A stretch of 64,000 nt of DNA from an uncultured Muribaculaceae bacterium (GTDB lineage Bacteria > Bacteroidota > Bacteroidia > Bacteroidales > Muribaculaceae): NCBI GenBank assembly GCA_910587475.1, contig CAJUMR010000012.1, positions 16,430 to 80,429 on the forward strand. Direction: 5' to 3'. The notes under the pieces are model-generated. The model was given only the letters and a program-made list of their open reading frames with translations, did not search any database and was not told the origin of the DNA. Shown here in pieces: positions 1-8,691 of the stretch (positions are counted from its first letter, which is position 1; every line of letters begins with the position of its first letter). Both the position numbers and the translations under genes were made by a program.

Positions 1-1014
1 ATCACCAAGAAAGTTGCCTCACGCCTCGAGGACATATTCAAAGCCGATCGTGCCGAATTCGAAAAGAAATGGGACGACATCAAGATCTTCATCGAATACG
101 GCATGCTGACCGACGACAAGTTCCGCGACGCTGCCATGAAGTTCATGCTTCTTAAAGACACTGACAACCGTTATTTCACTCTTGACGAATACAAGACCCT
201 CGTCGAAGCCCAACAGACTGATAAAGACGGAAACGTTGTTTACCTCTACACAACCGATCCGGTCGCTCAGTTCAACTACATAAAGGCTGCCACTGACCGA
301 GGATACGACGTTCTGCTCATGGACGGACAGCTCGACAATCACTTCGTCGGACTTCTTGAAAGCAAACTCGACAAAACAACCTTCGTTCGCGTTGACTCCG
401 ACGTGATCGACAACCTCATTCGCAAAAACGACCGCAAAGATGTCGATCTATCTGCTCTGCAACGCAACATTCTCACCACAATGTTCCGCTCGCAGACTCC
501 CGAAGTTGACAAAGCTCAGTTCCTCGTTTCGTTTGAGGCTCTGACCGACAAGAGCGCTCCTATCGTCATCACTCAGAACGAATACATGCGACGCATGAAA
601 GATATGGCAGCTCTACAGCCCGGCATGAATTTCTACGGCGAACTCCCCGACAGCTACAACCTCGTAGTCAACACCGAACATCCTCTCATCGCAAAAATCC
701 GCGATGCCGCCACATCGTCAATCGGCGATCAGGTGAAACCGCTCGCCGATAAGATTGAAGCCGACAACGCCGAGATCACGAAGGTGAAAGATGCTGCCAA
801 AGGTGCGGCTCTTTCTGCTGAAGACGATCAGCGAGTGAAAGATCTCGAGAAAGCTGTAGGTGAGAACCGACAGAACGAAGAGACCATCATCAGCGACTAT
901 GCCAAGACTCAACCGATTGTCAAGCAACTGATCGACCTCGCACTTCTTGGCAACGGACTGCTCAAAGGCAAAGACCTGAGTTCGTTCATCGACAGATCGA
1001 TTTCACTTCTATAA
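1..1014 (+). CDS. htpG: Molecular chaperone HtpG (Hsp90), C-terminal half
   Basis: The reading frame is open from the first base, so the gene starts upstream of the window; 337 residues remain of a family that is usually 620-690 residues long. The residues read as the end of the Hsp90 middle domain (the stretch around KKWDDIKIFIEYGMLTDDKF) and the C-terminal dimerisation domain, ending at FIDRSISLL. HtpG is a cytoplasmic ATP-dependent chaperone; its ATP-binding N-terminal domain lies outside the window. A 12-bp perfect hairpin 22 nt after the stop closes the transcription unit. Assignment is from recognisable Hsp90 sequence features. Confidence 0.93.
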   Translation: MTKKVASRLEDIFKADRAEFEKKWDDIKIFIEYGMLTDDKFRDAAMKFMLLKDTDNRYFTLDEYKTLVEAQQTDKDGNVVYLYTTDPVAQFNYIKAATDRGYDVLLMDGQLDNHFVGLLESKLDKTTFVRVDSDVIDNLIRKNDRKDVDLSALQRNILTTMFRSQTPEVDKAQFLVSFEALTDKSAPIVITQNEYMRRMKDMAALQPGMNFYGELPDSYNLVVNTEHPLIAKIRDAATSSIGDQVKPLADKIEADNAEITKVKDAAKGAALSAEDDQRVKDLEKAVGENRQNEETIISDYAKTQPIVKQLIDLALLGNGLLKGKDLSSFIDRSISLL

Positions 1015-1035
1015 GCATCAGATAACACTTACGAC

Positions 1036-1071
1036 GCGCCCCCTGAAGTCCTGCAGTGGTTCAGGGGGCGC
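1036..1071 (+). terminator. Intrinsic terminator after htpG
   Basis: Perfect 12-bp stem (arms 1036-1047 and 1060-1071) around a 12-nt loop, GC-rich at the base and followed by a T-rich stretch. It lies directly downstream of the htpG stop codon. Confidence 0.8.
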
Positions 1072-1199
1072 TGTCTTATTCCAGCACAAGTGCCGTTGGC
1101 CATCAATTTCGCGTCGTTCACAATCTGCGACTAAACTTTTCGCCATCTTACGCTCTTATAATAAGTGATTATTTCAACAATCCTCGATTTATCTCGACA

Positions 1200-2225
1200 A
1201 TGAAACTAAGCAAGAACAGATCCGGATTATTTACGGCTATAGCCGTTGCCGGCATATTACCAGCAATGATGTCATGTTCAAACAAAGCATCCGACAACCG
1301 GACAAGTGACTCACAACAACCTGCGACCGAACTGAAGGCAAAGAAGGTTGGCGGCCCGCAACTCGGCACTCCCGGCGGCGGACCCGTAATTGACAAATCC
1401 AATGACTCTGTTCTTCAAGCGATGATCAAAGAAATCGTGCCGAAGTTCCGACAGCTTGATTTCACCGATTCCCAGACCGGCATTACAATGAAATACAATC
1501 TTTTCTCTCCCGAAAATGCCGACCCCACCAAGCAATATCCGCTCGTCCTCTTCATTGCAGACGCAAGCACTCCCGGCGAAAATCCAACTACCCCTCTCAC
1601 TCAAGGCTACGGTGCTCTTGTCTGGGCGACGGACAATTGGCAACGCGAACATCCTTGCTATGTCCTCGTGCCTCAATTTTCAGGTGTGGCTGTCAACGAC
1701 GCCTACGAACACACCGACGAAGTCGATGTGGTGATCCGGTTGCTTGACAATGTGACATCCACTTCCAATGTCGACAAAAACAGCTTGTACACTACCGGTC
1801 AGTCAATGGGCGGCATGATATCGATGTACTACAATGTCGCCTACCCTTCAACTTTTGCAGCATCGATTTTCGTCGACAGTCATTGGGATACGGCGACATT
1901 CGATGAACTTGCCCGACATAAGTTTGTCTACTTCATAGCCGGAGACAAGGGAAAAGCGTTCAGCGACATCAAGCCACTTGAAGAAGCTGCAGAAAAAGAC
2001 GGAGTGCAATACACATTTGCCGCATGGAGTGCCCGACTTCCCGAAACGCGGCAGAGCGAACTTGCTGCGACCATGCTCGACAAAGGCGCGCCGGTCAACC
2101 TCTTTCAGTTCGAACCTGGCACTGTTCTCCCCGCAGACGGCAAAGGCAGCGAACACATGTACTCCTTCGACTTCGCTTACCGCATTCCTTCGGTCATGGA
2201 ATGGCTCTTCCGGCAACACAAGTAA
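1200..2225 (+). CDS. Secreted lipoprotein alpha/beta hydrolase (PHB-depolymerase/prolyl-oligopeptidase-like)
   Basis: The protein of about 341 residues begins MKLSKNRSG and has a lipoprotein signal ending in the lipobox MMSC, so it is probably anchored in a membrane facing the periplasm or surface. An upstream in-frame Met at 1056 lies inside the htpG terminator and is not the start. The catalytic domain shows the nucleophile elbow GQSMGGM; the oxyanion-region stretch YPLVLFIADAS precedes it, and a C-terminal EHMYSFDFAYR His probably completes the triad. Such enzymes hydrolyse esters or short peptides, but the substrate is not evident. The gene stands alone, with an MFS pump 98 nt downstream behind a hairpin. 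Confidence 0.75.
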   Translation: MKLSKNRSGLFTAIAVAGILPAMMSCSNKASDNRTSDSQQPATELKAKKVGGPQLGTPGGGPVIDKSNDSVLQAMIKEIVPKFRQLDFTDSQTGITMKYNLFSPENADPTKQYPLVLFIADASTPGENPTTPLTQGYGALVWATDNWQREHPCYVLVPQFSGVAVNDAYEHTDEVDVVIRLLDNVTSTSNVDKNSLYTTGQSMGGMISMYYNVAYPSTFAASIFVDSHWDTATFDELARHKFVYFIAGDKGKAFSDIKPLEEAAEKDGVQYTFAAWSARLPETRQSELAATMLDKGAPVNLFQFEPGTVLPADGKGSEHMYSFDFAYRIPSVMEWLFRQHK

Positions 2226-2266
2226 AAAATTACTGCAATCATCCATTATCAACGCTATATAGAAAT

Positions 2267-2301
2267 GAAGGCAAGAAACTATCTCATGGTGGCTTGCCTT
2301 C
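2267..2301 (+). terminator. Hairpin between hydrolase and MFS gene
   Basis: 9-bp inverted repeat (2267-2275 and 2293-2301) with a 17-nt loop, followed by an AT-rich run with T5. It ends only 22 nt before the MFS start codon, so it may act as a terminator for the hydrolase or as a leader hairpin affecting expression of the pump. Confidence 0.45.
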
Positions 2302-2323
2302 TAAATTGTTTTTATACTGAAAA

Positions 2324-3718
2324 ATGTCAACATCGTTCTCCATCAAGAATTATATGGCCATAACAGCAATACTGTTAGTGCTGATCATGACTGTTCTCGA
2401 CGTCACGGTCGTCAACATCGCTTTGCCGGTCATGGCCTCAGAATTTAACATCTCCGATTCGGCCACAGTATGGATCGTGACAGTCTATCAACTTGTCATC
2501 ACCATGCTGCTTCTGCCGATTTCATCTGTCGGAGACCTCTACAGCTATCGGCGCTGCTTCCTTATCGGCGTGACAATATTCACTTTGGCATCTGCGATGT
2601 GCGCCATGTCTCAGTCTTTCACCATGATCATCGTTTCAAGAGCTGTGCAAGGCATTGGAGCAGCCTGTGTGATGGGAGTCAACATCGCACTCACACGTTT
2701 GATCTACCCGCGCAATGTTCTTGGACGAGGACTTGCCCTCAACGCAATGGTAATCGCCATCGCCACTGCTGCAGGCCCTACTTTGGCCGGAAGCATTCTA
2801 TCCGTCACATCATGGCACTGGCTATTCATCATTAACATACCGTTCGGTATAATCGCATTTATAATCGGGCGCCATTTGCTGCCATCCAATCCGCCTCGCG
2901 ACGGATCGCCACGCAAATTCGATTGGGTCAGCGGCATCGAGAATGCTGTCGTCTTCGGATTGATTTTTTACGCTATAGGAAGCTTTGCAAGAAAAGGCAA
3001 CTCGCTGACATCGGCACTGCTGCTATGCCTCGGATTTGCAATCGGAGCATTTTATGTCCGCCGCCAGTTCGGTAAACAGTCCCCGATGTTGCCTGTCGAC
3101 CTATTTAAAATCAAATTATATTCGCTCAGCATCCTGACGGCCGTCTGCTCGTTTATTGCCCAGAACCTTGCCATGATCTCTCTGCCGTTTATGTTCCTGG
3201 GATCTTATGGTTTCTCGGAAATAACAACCGGCCTGCTCATGACTCCATGGCCTTTAGCAACCATGATTATATCACCTCTGGCTGCTCGCTTCGTCGAAAA
3301 ACATAATCCGGGTATAACCGCGGCATGCAGAATGCTCACTTATGCCATCGGCATCCTGTTGCTGATACTTGCTCCCGCCGACGGAATTTCGGAATGGAAC
3401 ATCGCATGGCGTATGGCCATATGCGGCATCGGCTTTGGTATGTTCCAGACACCTAACAACATCGTCATGGTCATGGCTGCACCAGTCTCGCGCACGGGTG
3501 GAGCCGGAGGTATGCAGAGCACAGCAAGACTCGTCGGTCAGACATTAGGAGCGACATTGGTCACTATCGTATTTGCCATCACAGCCAAATCAGGTATAGC
3601 CGTCAACAGTTGCCTGTCTTTGGCCATCGTCTTTGCTCTCGTAGCCGGATGCTTCAGCATTAGCAGAGCCAAAGGTGTGCGCAACTCTGTCAACGCCTCG
3701 GCCGGCGGCGCGAAATAA
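2324..3718 (+). CDS. MFS drug efflux transporter, DHA2 (EmrB/QacA, 14-TM) family
   Basis: An inner-membrane proton-coupled exporter of 464 residues, the usual length of the DHA2 family. Helix 1 carries the family signature LDVTVVNIALPVM. The loop 2-3 motif appears as GDLYSYRRCF, and antiporter motif C-like residues occur in ATAAGPTLAGSIL, followed by WHWLFIINIPFGI. Substrates are probably lipophilic drugs or metabolites but cannot be read from the sequence. The 3' end overlaps the 3' end of a convergent MFS gene by 29 bp, and no partner membrane-fusion protein gene is adjacent. Confidence 0.9.
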   Translation: MSTSFSIKNYMAITAILLVLIMTVLDVTVVNIALPVMASEFNISDSATVWIVTVYQLVITMLLLPISSVGDLYSYRRCFLIGVTIFTLASAMCAMSQSFTMIIVSRAVQGIGAACVMGVNIALTRLIYPRNVLGRGLALNAMVIAIATAAGPTLAGSILSVTSWHWLFIINIPFGIIAFIIGRHLLPSNPPRDGSPRKFDWVSGIENAVVFGLIFYAIGSFARKGNSLTSALLLCLGFAIGAFYVRRQFGKQSPMLPVDLFKIKLYSLSILTAVCSFIAQNLAMISLPFMFLGSYGFSEITTGLLMTPWPLATMIISPLAARFVEKHNPGITAACRMLTYAIGILLLILAPADGISEWNIAWRMAICGIGFGMFQTPNNIVMVMAAPVSRTGGAGGMQSTARLVGQTLGATLVTIVFAITAKSGIAVNSCLSLAIVFALVAGCFSISRAKGVRNSVNASAGGAK

Positions 3719-4865
3719 TTGCAAAAGTCATGCAGCACAACGAGCATACACTTAAGATGATGCTCGTTGTCAGCAGTATGTTGCCAATACCGACGAGCGG
3801 GGATACTATGCCTCCGAACATAAAACCTGTTGCTCCGACTATGGCCGAAGCCGCACCGATGTATTCGCGACCTTCATCCATCGCCAGCGTTGTTCCCGAC
3901 GTAAAGATATGACCGAGGCAGACAAGCATTACAAAGGTGAGCACTTCGTAGATAATGAATTGATCGCCAAACAGACAGCAGATCAACTGCAACAACGCCG
4001 AAACTGTGATGCCGACAGCTCCGAACAACGAAGCGTTTTCCATGCGCTTGAATTTCAATGCAAATGCCGAACCGATGCCTATGCCCAGAGCATTAACTCC
4101 GAAAAATATGGCAAACCCGAGCTCTGAGAAGCCGAAGTGATTCTGAATGATAAAAGACGCTGAAGAGATATAGGCAAACAGCACACCGTTTGAGAATGCA
4201 AACATCAATACATACACCACAAAATAAGGCATACGGATCAAGCGTGGGAAATTTCTCATCAGGCTGAACACTGTCCCTTTATAGCGTCGGTCATCGCCAA
4301 GTGACTCTCTGAAAACGACACACATGCCCAACAATGCGATGCCTATCACAAACAGTATCCAGAATATGCCTTGCCATCCGACTGATTCGGCTACAAGACC
4401 GCCTATAACAGGCGCGGTCACAGGGGCTATGCCATTCACCGCTCCGATTATCGCAAGCGTCTTTGCAAGTTCTCGACCGGCATAGCAATCTGTGGATATT
4501 GAACGCGACAGCACTATGCCTCCCGCTCCACCAAGTCCTTGCACAAAACGGCAAGCATTAAAAAATTCTATGGTCGGAGAATAAATACTGATCACAGTCG
4601 AGATCGCGAAAAGCACCATCGCCGCAACCAACACCGGCCGGCGACCATACTTGTCGCTCAACGGCCCGAAGAACACCTGCCCGACAGCAAGTCCCATCAT
4701 ACTCGTTGCGAGTCCCATCTGCACGAGCGAGGGTGTCGTTTTGAAAATATCAGCCATTGATGGCAAAGTCGGCAGGTACATATCGGTCACAAATGGTCCG
4801 AACGCCGACAACATCCCGAGAAATACGATCAGAAAAAAGTAGTATCTTTTACCAAATTGTTCCAT
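3690..4865 (-). CDS. MFS multidrug efflux transporter, DHA1 (Bcr/CflA) family
   Basis: A 12-helix exporter of about 391 residues when started at MEQFGKRYYFF. Family signs are FVTDMYLPTLPSM in helix 1, GPLSDKYGRRPVL in loop 2-3, and RFVQGLGGAGGIVLSR with DCYAGRELAKT in loop 4-5, which is characteristic of Bcr/CflA proteins. An in-frame Met at 4913 was rejected because the best promoter element, TATCTTTG at 4880-4887, would lie inside the coding region. It faces the DHA2 pump tail to tail. Bcr-type pumps export bicyclomycin, sulfonamides or peptides in other bacteria; the substrate here is unknown. Confidence 0.88.
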   Translation of the reverse strand: MEQFGKRYYFFLIVFLGMLSAFGPFVTDMYLPTLPSMADIFKTTPSLVQMGLATSMMGLAVGQVFFGPLSDKYGRRPVLVAAMVLFAISTVISIYSPTIEFFNACRFVQGLGGAGGIVLSRSISTDCYAGRELAKTLAIIGAVNGIAPVTAPVIGGLVAESVGWQGIFWILFVIGIALLGMCVVFRESLGDDRRYKGTVFSLMRNFPRLIRMPYFVVYVLMFAFSNGVLFAYISSASFIIQNHFGFSELGFAIFFGVNALGIGIGSAFALKFKRMENASLFGAVGITVSALLQLICCLFGDQFIIYEVLTFVMLVCLGHIFTSGTTLAMDEGREYIGAASAIVGATGFMFGGIVSPLVGIGNILLTTSIILSVCSLCCMTFAIISRRRPRR

Positions 4866-4879
4866 ATTGAAAATTTTTG

Positions 4880-4887
4880 CAAAGATA
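4880..4887 (-). promoter_or_regulatory. Bacteroidetes -7 promoter element for Bcr/CflA gene
   Basis: On the minus strand this reads TATCTTTG, a full match to TAnnTTTG, 15 nt upstream of the chosen start codon at 4865. No clear -33 TTG is present. The position argues for the downstream start. Confidence 0.55.
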
Positions 4888-5035
4888 CTACTTTTCATGT
4901 TAATATGATCCATATTCAGACCATATTAATCACCAATCATCATCCAAAGTTGGATTTCTAAACCATGCTTCAACCCATAGTTTGATTTTTTAATATATAT
5001 TCCCCTTCCACGTGGAATATGTGAGCATGTTCAGA

Positions 5036-6916
5036 TCAGAAAGTGATATTCACCCCACCCATAAACGTTGCTTTCGGCATAGGATATCCTTTGTTTATCT
5101 CGTAACGTTGGGCGAGCAGATTATCGCCTTTGACCCATAGGCCGACAACCCGCGACATCCGGTAGCGCACGATAGCATTGAGAAGAGTGAAATTCTCACT
5201 GCTCGCACCGTTTCCTATCTCAGTGTACAATCCGCTGATCTGCTGCAATCCTACCGAGACTGCGATACGACTTTTATGATAATTCACTCCTAAATACCCC
5301 TTGTAACGAGGAGCCGCGATGATCGGATGAACCATTCTCAACCAACTATGATTTGTCGTCGCCGACCAATGTCGGCCGATCGCAACAGTGGCATCAGCCT
5401 CGGCACCCCAGTTTTCAATTTTTCCGGTATTTATATTCTGGCGATTGACCGTCTGGATGATGTTGTCGCCATTGATATAAAACAGATTCACGCCATAATT
5501 CAATCCTATTTCATGCAAGCGCTGCCTCCACGACATCTCATAGTTAACAAGCCGCTCAGGCTTCAACTCTTCATTGGACGGCGGATAGAGATACATTTCT
5601 CTCATCGTCGGATTACGGAAACCTTTGCCTACCGATGCTTTCACTTCACTCGTCGACGTCGGTCTGACCACAATTCCTCCTTGAGGAATCAATTCGGTAC
5701 CCGCCACCGAATGATGGTCTACCCTGAGGCCGGCGTCAACGGTCAGCCATGAGCTTATATCCTGATGAAAATTGACATATGCTGCAATTTCATTCATGTG
5801 CCGACGGCCGCTCTGCTTGTTTTGAGTCTCAAGTATCTCGCCGGTTTCTCTGGAGGTGTAATAAGCGTTGCCGTAGATATGCTGATAGTCAACGCCCACC
5901 GTTGTGCGGTTGCCTGCAAACAAGACTGCGCTCTGATACCACGCCACTCCGGCCAACGCATCTTTCGACCGGAAAAGACGGGTCTGTGGCGCAGCGTCGG
6001 GAGCATGACCGTCATTTAGTTTATGACGTCCGAAATTATCATACACACTGATGGCGCCTGATGTGTTACCGTAATTATTTTCCAGCGACAAAGTGGCAAC
6101 ACCTCGGGTGATCCACTGGTCAGCCTCAAGAAGCGGAGCATCTGTACTTCCGGGATATGACGAATTGAAATGAGTCACGTCGGCGTCGGCATAAATATTC
6201 CAATGATCGTCCAGACGATACTCTATCCGCGCATAGCCGCCATACTGCTCGAACGCCATGCCGGGACGATGATTGTCAGAACGAGAGTACTGACCGGAAA
6301 CAGTGCTTGAGAACTTCCCTTTTCTGAACATGTTTGAAGCCTCACTCTGAAATGTGCCATAAGATCCCGCGCCGAGATCTATCGAAGTGTGCGATCCATC
6401 GCCGCGCATGCGACGCGTAACGATGTTGATCACTCCACCCATCGCATTGCTGCCGTAGATCAACGATGCCGGGCCTCTGACCACCTCCACTCTGTCGGTC
6501 ATCATTGTCTGATAACTGTCGGAAATAGAATGCCCATAGACTCCGTTATACTGAGGATGCCCGTCGATGAGCACCATCAATTGCCCGCTGCCTGACGAGA
6601 GTCCCCGCATGCTGATGCCTCCTGCCGCTCCGCCGGACACGCCATAGCCGAGCACACCCCGGGAAGTCACAAACAATCCGGGCACGAGTTCCGCCACAGT
6701 CGGCAACACGTTGTCTCGTTCTTTCTCCGTTAGCCGGTCATGCCCGACAACACTCACGGTCATCGGCAGATGACGTACATCGACATCATTGCGCGCTCCG
6801 GTCACTACGATCTCATCGAGTTGCCGCCCCGCGATGCTGTCAACCACGCCATCGGCCGGCTCCGCCGCCATCGCAGAACCTGATATCAATAATATGATTA
6901 TCGGGCTATTTCTCAT
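5036..6916 (-). CDS. TonB-dependent outer-membrane receptor
   Basis: This 626-residue protein has a short signal peptide (MRNSPIIILLISGSAMA) followed by the TonB-box-like LDEIVVTGAR. The plug domain has the usual signs LPMTVSVVGHD, GISMRGLSSGSGQLMVLIDG, VEVVRGPASLIYGSNAMGGVINIVT. The beta-barrel ends in the terminal aromatic residue of GGVNITF. The size and plug sequence resemble the BtuB/CirA/FepA group rather than the roughly 1000-residue SusC type, so a metal complex, cofactor or siderophore is more likely than a glycan. The start overlaps the stop of the DUF362 gene by 11 bp, implying translational coupling and a joint role. Confidence 0.9.
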   Translation of the reverse strand: MRNSPIIILLISGSAMAAEPADGVVDSIAGRQLDEIVVTGARNDVDVRHLPMTVSVVGHDRLTEKERDNVLPTVAELVPGLFVTSRGVLGYGVSGGAAGGISMRGLSSGSGQLMVLIDGHPQYNGVYGHSISDSYQTMMTDRVEVVRGPASLIYGSNAMGGVINIVTRRMRGDGSHTSIDLGAGSYGTFQSEASNMFRKGKFSSTVSGQYSRSDNHRPGMAFEQYGGYARIEYRLDDHWNIYADADVTHFNSSYPGSTDAPLLEADQWITRGVATLSLENNYGNTSGAISVYDNFGRHKLNDGHAPDAAPQTRLFRSKDALAGVAWYQSAVLFAGNRTTVGVDYQHIYGNAYYTSRETGEILETQNKQSGRRHMNEIAAYVNFHQDISSWLTVDAGLRVDHHSVAGTELIPQGGIVVRPTSTSEVKASVGKGFRNPTMREMYLYPPSNEELKPERLVNYEMSWRQRLHEIGLNYGVNLFYINGDNIIQTVNRQNINTGKIENWGAEADATVAIGRHWSATTNHSWLRMVHPIIAAPRYKGYLGVNYHKSRIAVSVGLQQISGLYTEIGNGASSENFTLLNAIVRYRMSRVVGLWVKGDNLLAQRYEINKGYPMPKATFMGGVNITF

Positions 6917-7856
6917 CCAGATCTACGATTACATAATCCAACGAGCCAAGACCGATGGCTGCTGCGTGATCAATAGTGTGCGTGCCGTGGCGTGAATTGA
7001 TACGTTCGATCAGCGGTGCATTGTCATTGCCTTCCGACGGCTGCATATTAAAAATTATGTCGACACAAGCTTTATCAAGCGCTACCGGATCAGTCGATGC
7101 CAGTATGCCATAGTCTGACAGAAGCACATCCGACGGGTGAGCTGCACAATCGCAGTCGACCGACATATTGTTCATCACATTGATATAAACGATGTTGTCT
7201 CCGAAATAATCATCGACAGCCTGAGCACTTGCAGCCATAGATTCGAGGAAATCATCCTGAGGCGCGATATTGTCCCACATTCCTTCGACCGTATTGATCT
7301 TTCCGGCTGTGTGGATATACGATTTGCCGTCGGCCGATGCCACGCCGATGCTTGCGTTCTTCAACACTCCACCATAGCCGCCCATCGCATGCCCCTTGAA
7401 ATGGGCAAGGTTGATCATATAAGTATATCTGGGCAGATGACTCCCGACAATGTCATATTTGATGTGGCGACGGTCGCGTACAGGTATTTTCATCTGTCCT
7501 TCTTCATCCATAAGATCAACAGGAGCGATCGAGTCAAAGCCGTGTTCGTGTATCGTCTGCCAATGAGCTTCAAACGAGTTGCGTTTACCTGCATAAGCTG
7601 TGTTACACTCCACTATTGTGCCATGAACCGTGTCGACAAGATTGCGTATCAACGTCGGCTTCAGGTAATTGGGATTGCCGGCCTCACCTGTGCTTATCTT
7701 CACGGCCACACGATGGCCATCGGCCGGTCGGTCGAGAGCCTTGTAGATCCTGACAAGAGCCTCGGGCGAAATCTCACGTGTCATATAAACCTTCGACTGC
7801 GCTTGTACCGACATGGCGGCAAGCAATGCTACAGAAGCTAATATTACTTTTTTCAT
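6906..7856 (-). CDS. Secreted DUF362 family protein
   Basis: 316 residues with a signal peptide (MKKVILASVALLAAMSVQAQ), so it is exported to the periplasm. The mature part matches the DUF362 domain: RVAVKISTGEAGNPNYLKP, INLAHFKGHAMGGYGGVLKN, and CVDIIFNMQP. Many DUF362 proteins carry ferredoxin-like Fe-S motifs; this copy has only scattered cysteines (DCDCAAHP) and no CxxCxxCxxxC cluster, so it is the non-ferredoxin type. The function of the family is not established. It is the first gene of a two-gene operon with a TonB receptor, suggesting that it handles the imported ligand or metal in the periplasm. Confidence 0.85.
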   Translation of the reverse strand: MKKVILASVALLAAMSVQAQSKVYMTREISPEALVRIYKALDRPADGHRVAVKISTGEAGNPNYLKPTLIRNLVDTVHGTIVECNTAYAGKRNSFEAHWQTIHEHGFDSIAPVDLMDEEGQMKIPVRDRRHIKYDIVGSHLPRYTYMINLAHFKGHAMGGYGGVLKNASIGVASADGKSYIHTAGKINTVEGMWDNIAPQDDFLESMAASAQAVDDYFGDNIVYINVMNNMSVDCDCAAHPSDVLLSDYGILASTDPVALDKACVDIIFNMQPSEGNDNAPLIERINSRHGTHTIDHAAAIGLGSLDYVIVDLDEK

Positions 7857-7905
7857 TTGATTATGATTTTAATTATGTAATTGTCAATGCAGACCTTTCA
7901 ATGTG

Positions 7906-7913
7906 CAAAATTA
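7906..7913 (-). promoter_or_regulatory. -7 promoter element for DUF362-TonB receptor operon
   Basis: Minus-strand TAATTTTG matches TAnnTTTG about 50 nt upstream of the DUF362 start codon. No matching -33 TTG at 19-21 nt was found. Confidence 0.5.
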
Positions 7914-8028
7914 AAATACATCTACGGCTATGACATGCCCAAAATTACGTCAATTATTACCATTTTTACCTTTACGCAACAAATCTGCGCATTAGCCGTT
8001 ATCTCAATAAATCAACGCATACACCGAC

Positions 8029-8547
8029 ATGTCAAAATCAACATTGAGAAAAGAACTCGAGACTTTATCGCGCGAACAGATGATTGAAGTCGTCCTCAAC
8101 GCCTACTCCGCCAACAAAGCGACTAAAGAATATTTCGAATTTTTCATCAATCCCGACGTTGACAAACTCTATGAACGGTTCAGCCGGGAGATTTCAAAGG
8201 AAATACTTCGCGGCAAGCACAACCGGTCGACAGCAAGAATATCGCGTATCCGCAAGTCCATAAAAGATTTCGAAAGCTTCAATCCCGGAGCCGAACGCGT
8301 CAGGGATCTGAGGCTTCAGACCGTCGGGATGCTTGTAGAGGCTGAGAAAACCAAGACCTATACCGATACATTGATCCGCGGAACCTTGAAACTGCTCAAC
8401 GACACCATACTGTATGCAGACAAACATCTGATATTCGACAGCTCGATGCACGACATAGATATAATCGTTGCCGAGCATAGCGACAGAAGCCGACATTTCA
8501 GAGCATTTCTAAAGCGTAACCTCGAATTACCCGACAGCAAGCTCTGA
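8029..8547 (+). CDS. DUF6155 family protein
   Basis: A 172-residue soluble, mostly helical and highly charged protein beginning MSKSTLRKELETLSREQMIEVVLNAY. The N-terminal pattern (charged helix, then KEYFEFFINPDVDKLYERF) resembles the DUF6155 family of small Bacteroidetes proteins, which has no assigned function. There is no signal peptide or membrane segment. The gene stands alone between the DUF362 operon, which it diverges from, and the integrase gene. Family placement is from memory of the pattern and was not confirmed by search. Confidence 0.65.
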   Translation: MSKSTLRKELETLSREQMIEVVLNAYSANKATKEYFEFFINPDVDKLYERFSREISKEILRGKHNRSTARISRIRKSIKDFESFNPGAERVRDLRLQTVGMLVEAEKTKTYTDTLIRGTLKLLNDTILYADKHLIFDSSMHDIDIIVAEHSDRSRHFRAFLKRNLELPDSKL

Positions 8548-8631
8548 CGGAGAAGCCCGGCTATACGTAGCGACGTCTTTTCAGTTTCCGGTCACAGATG
8601 CATCGGATTTACATGGAAACATGCTCTTAGT

Positions 8632-8639
8632 TATTTTTG
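8632..8639 (+). promoter_or_regulatory. -7 promoter element for tyrosine recombinase
   Basis: TATTTTTG matches TAnnTTTG 53 nt upstream of the recombinase start codon. The -33 position holds only a weak TTTA. Confidence 0.5.
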
Positions 8640-8691
8640 CAAGAACGATCACTATCATTCATTTATTGCAAATTAATTAAAACCCAATTCC

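Noticed and set aside
1056..1199. Upstream extension of the lipoprotein hydrolase to a Met at 1056
   Set aside because: The extension starts inside the htpG terminator hairpin and would bury the lipoprotein signal peptide that begins at 1200.
7137..7841. 234-codon plus-strand ORF opposite the DUF362 gene
   Set aside because: The minus strand has a signal peptide, family motifs and a promoter; the plus-strand product is an antisense artefact.
7857..7905. Cobalamin or other riboswitch before the DUF362-TonB receptor operon
   Set aside because: The leader downstream of the promoter is only about 50 nt, and no conserved riboswitch core is visible.
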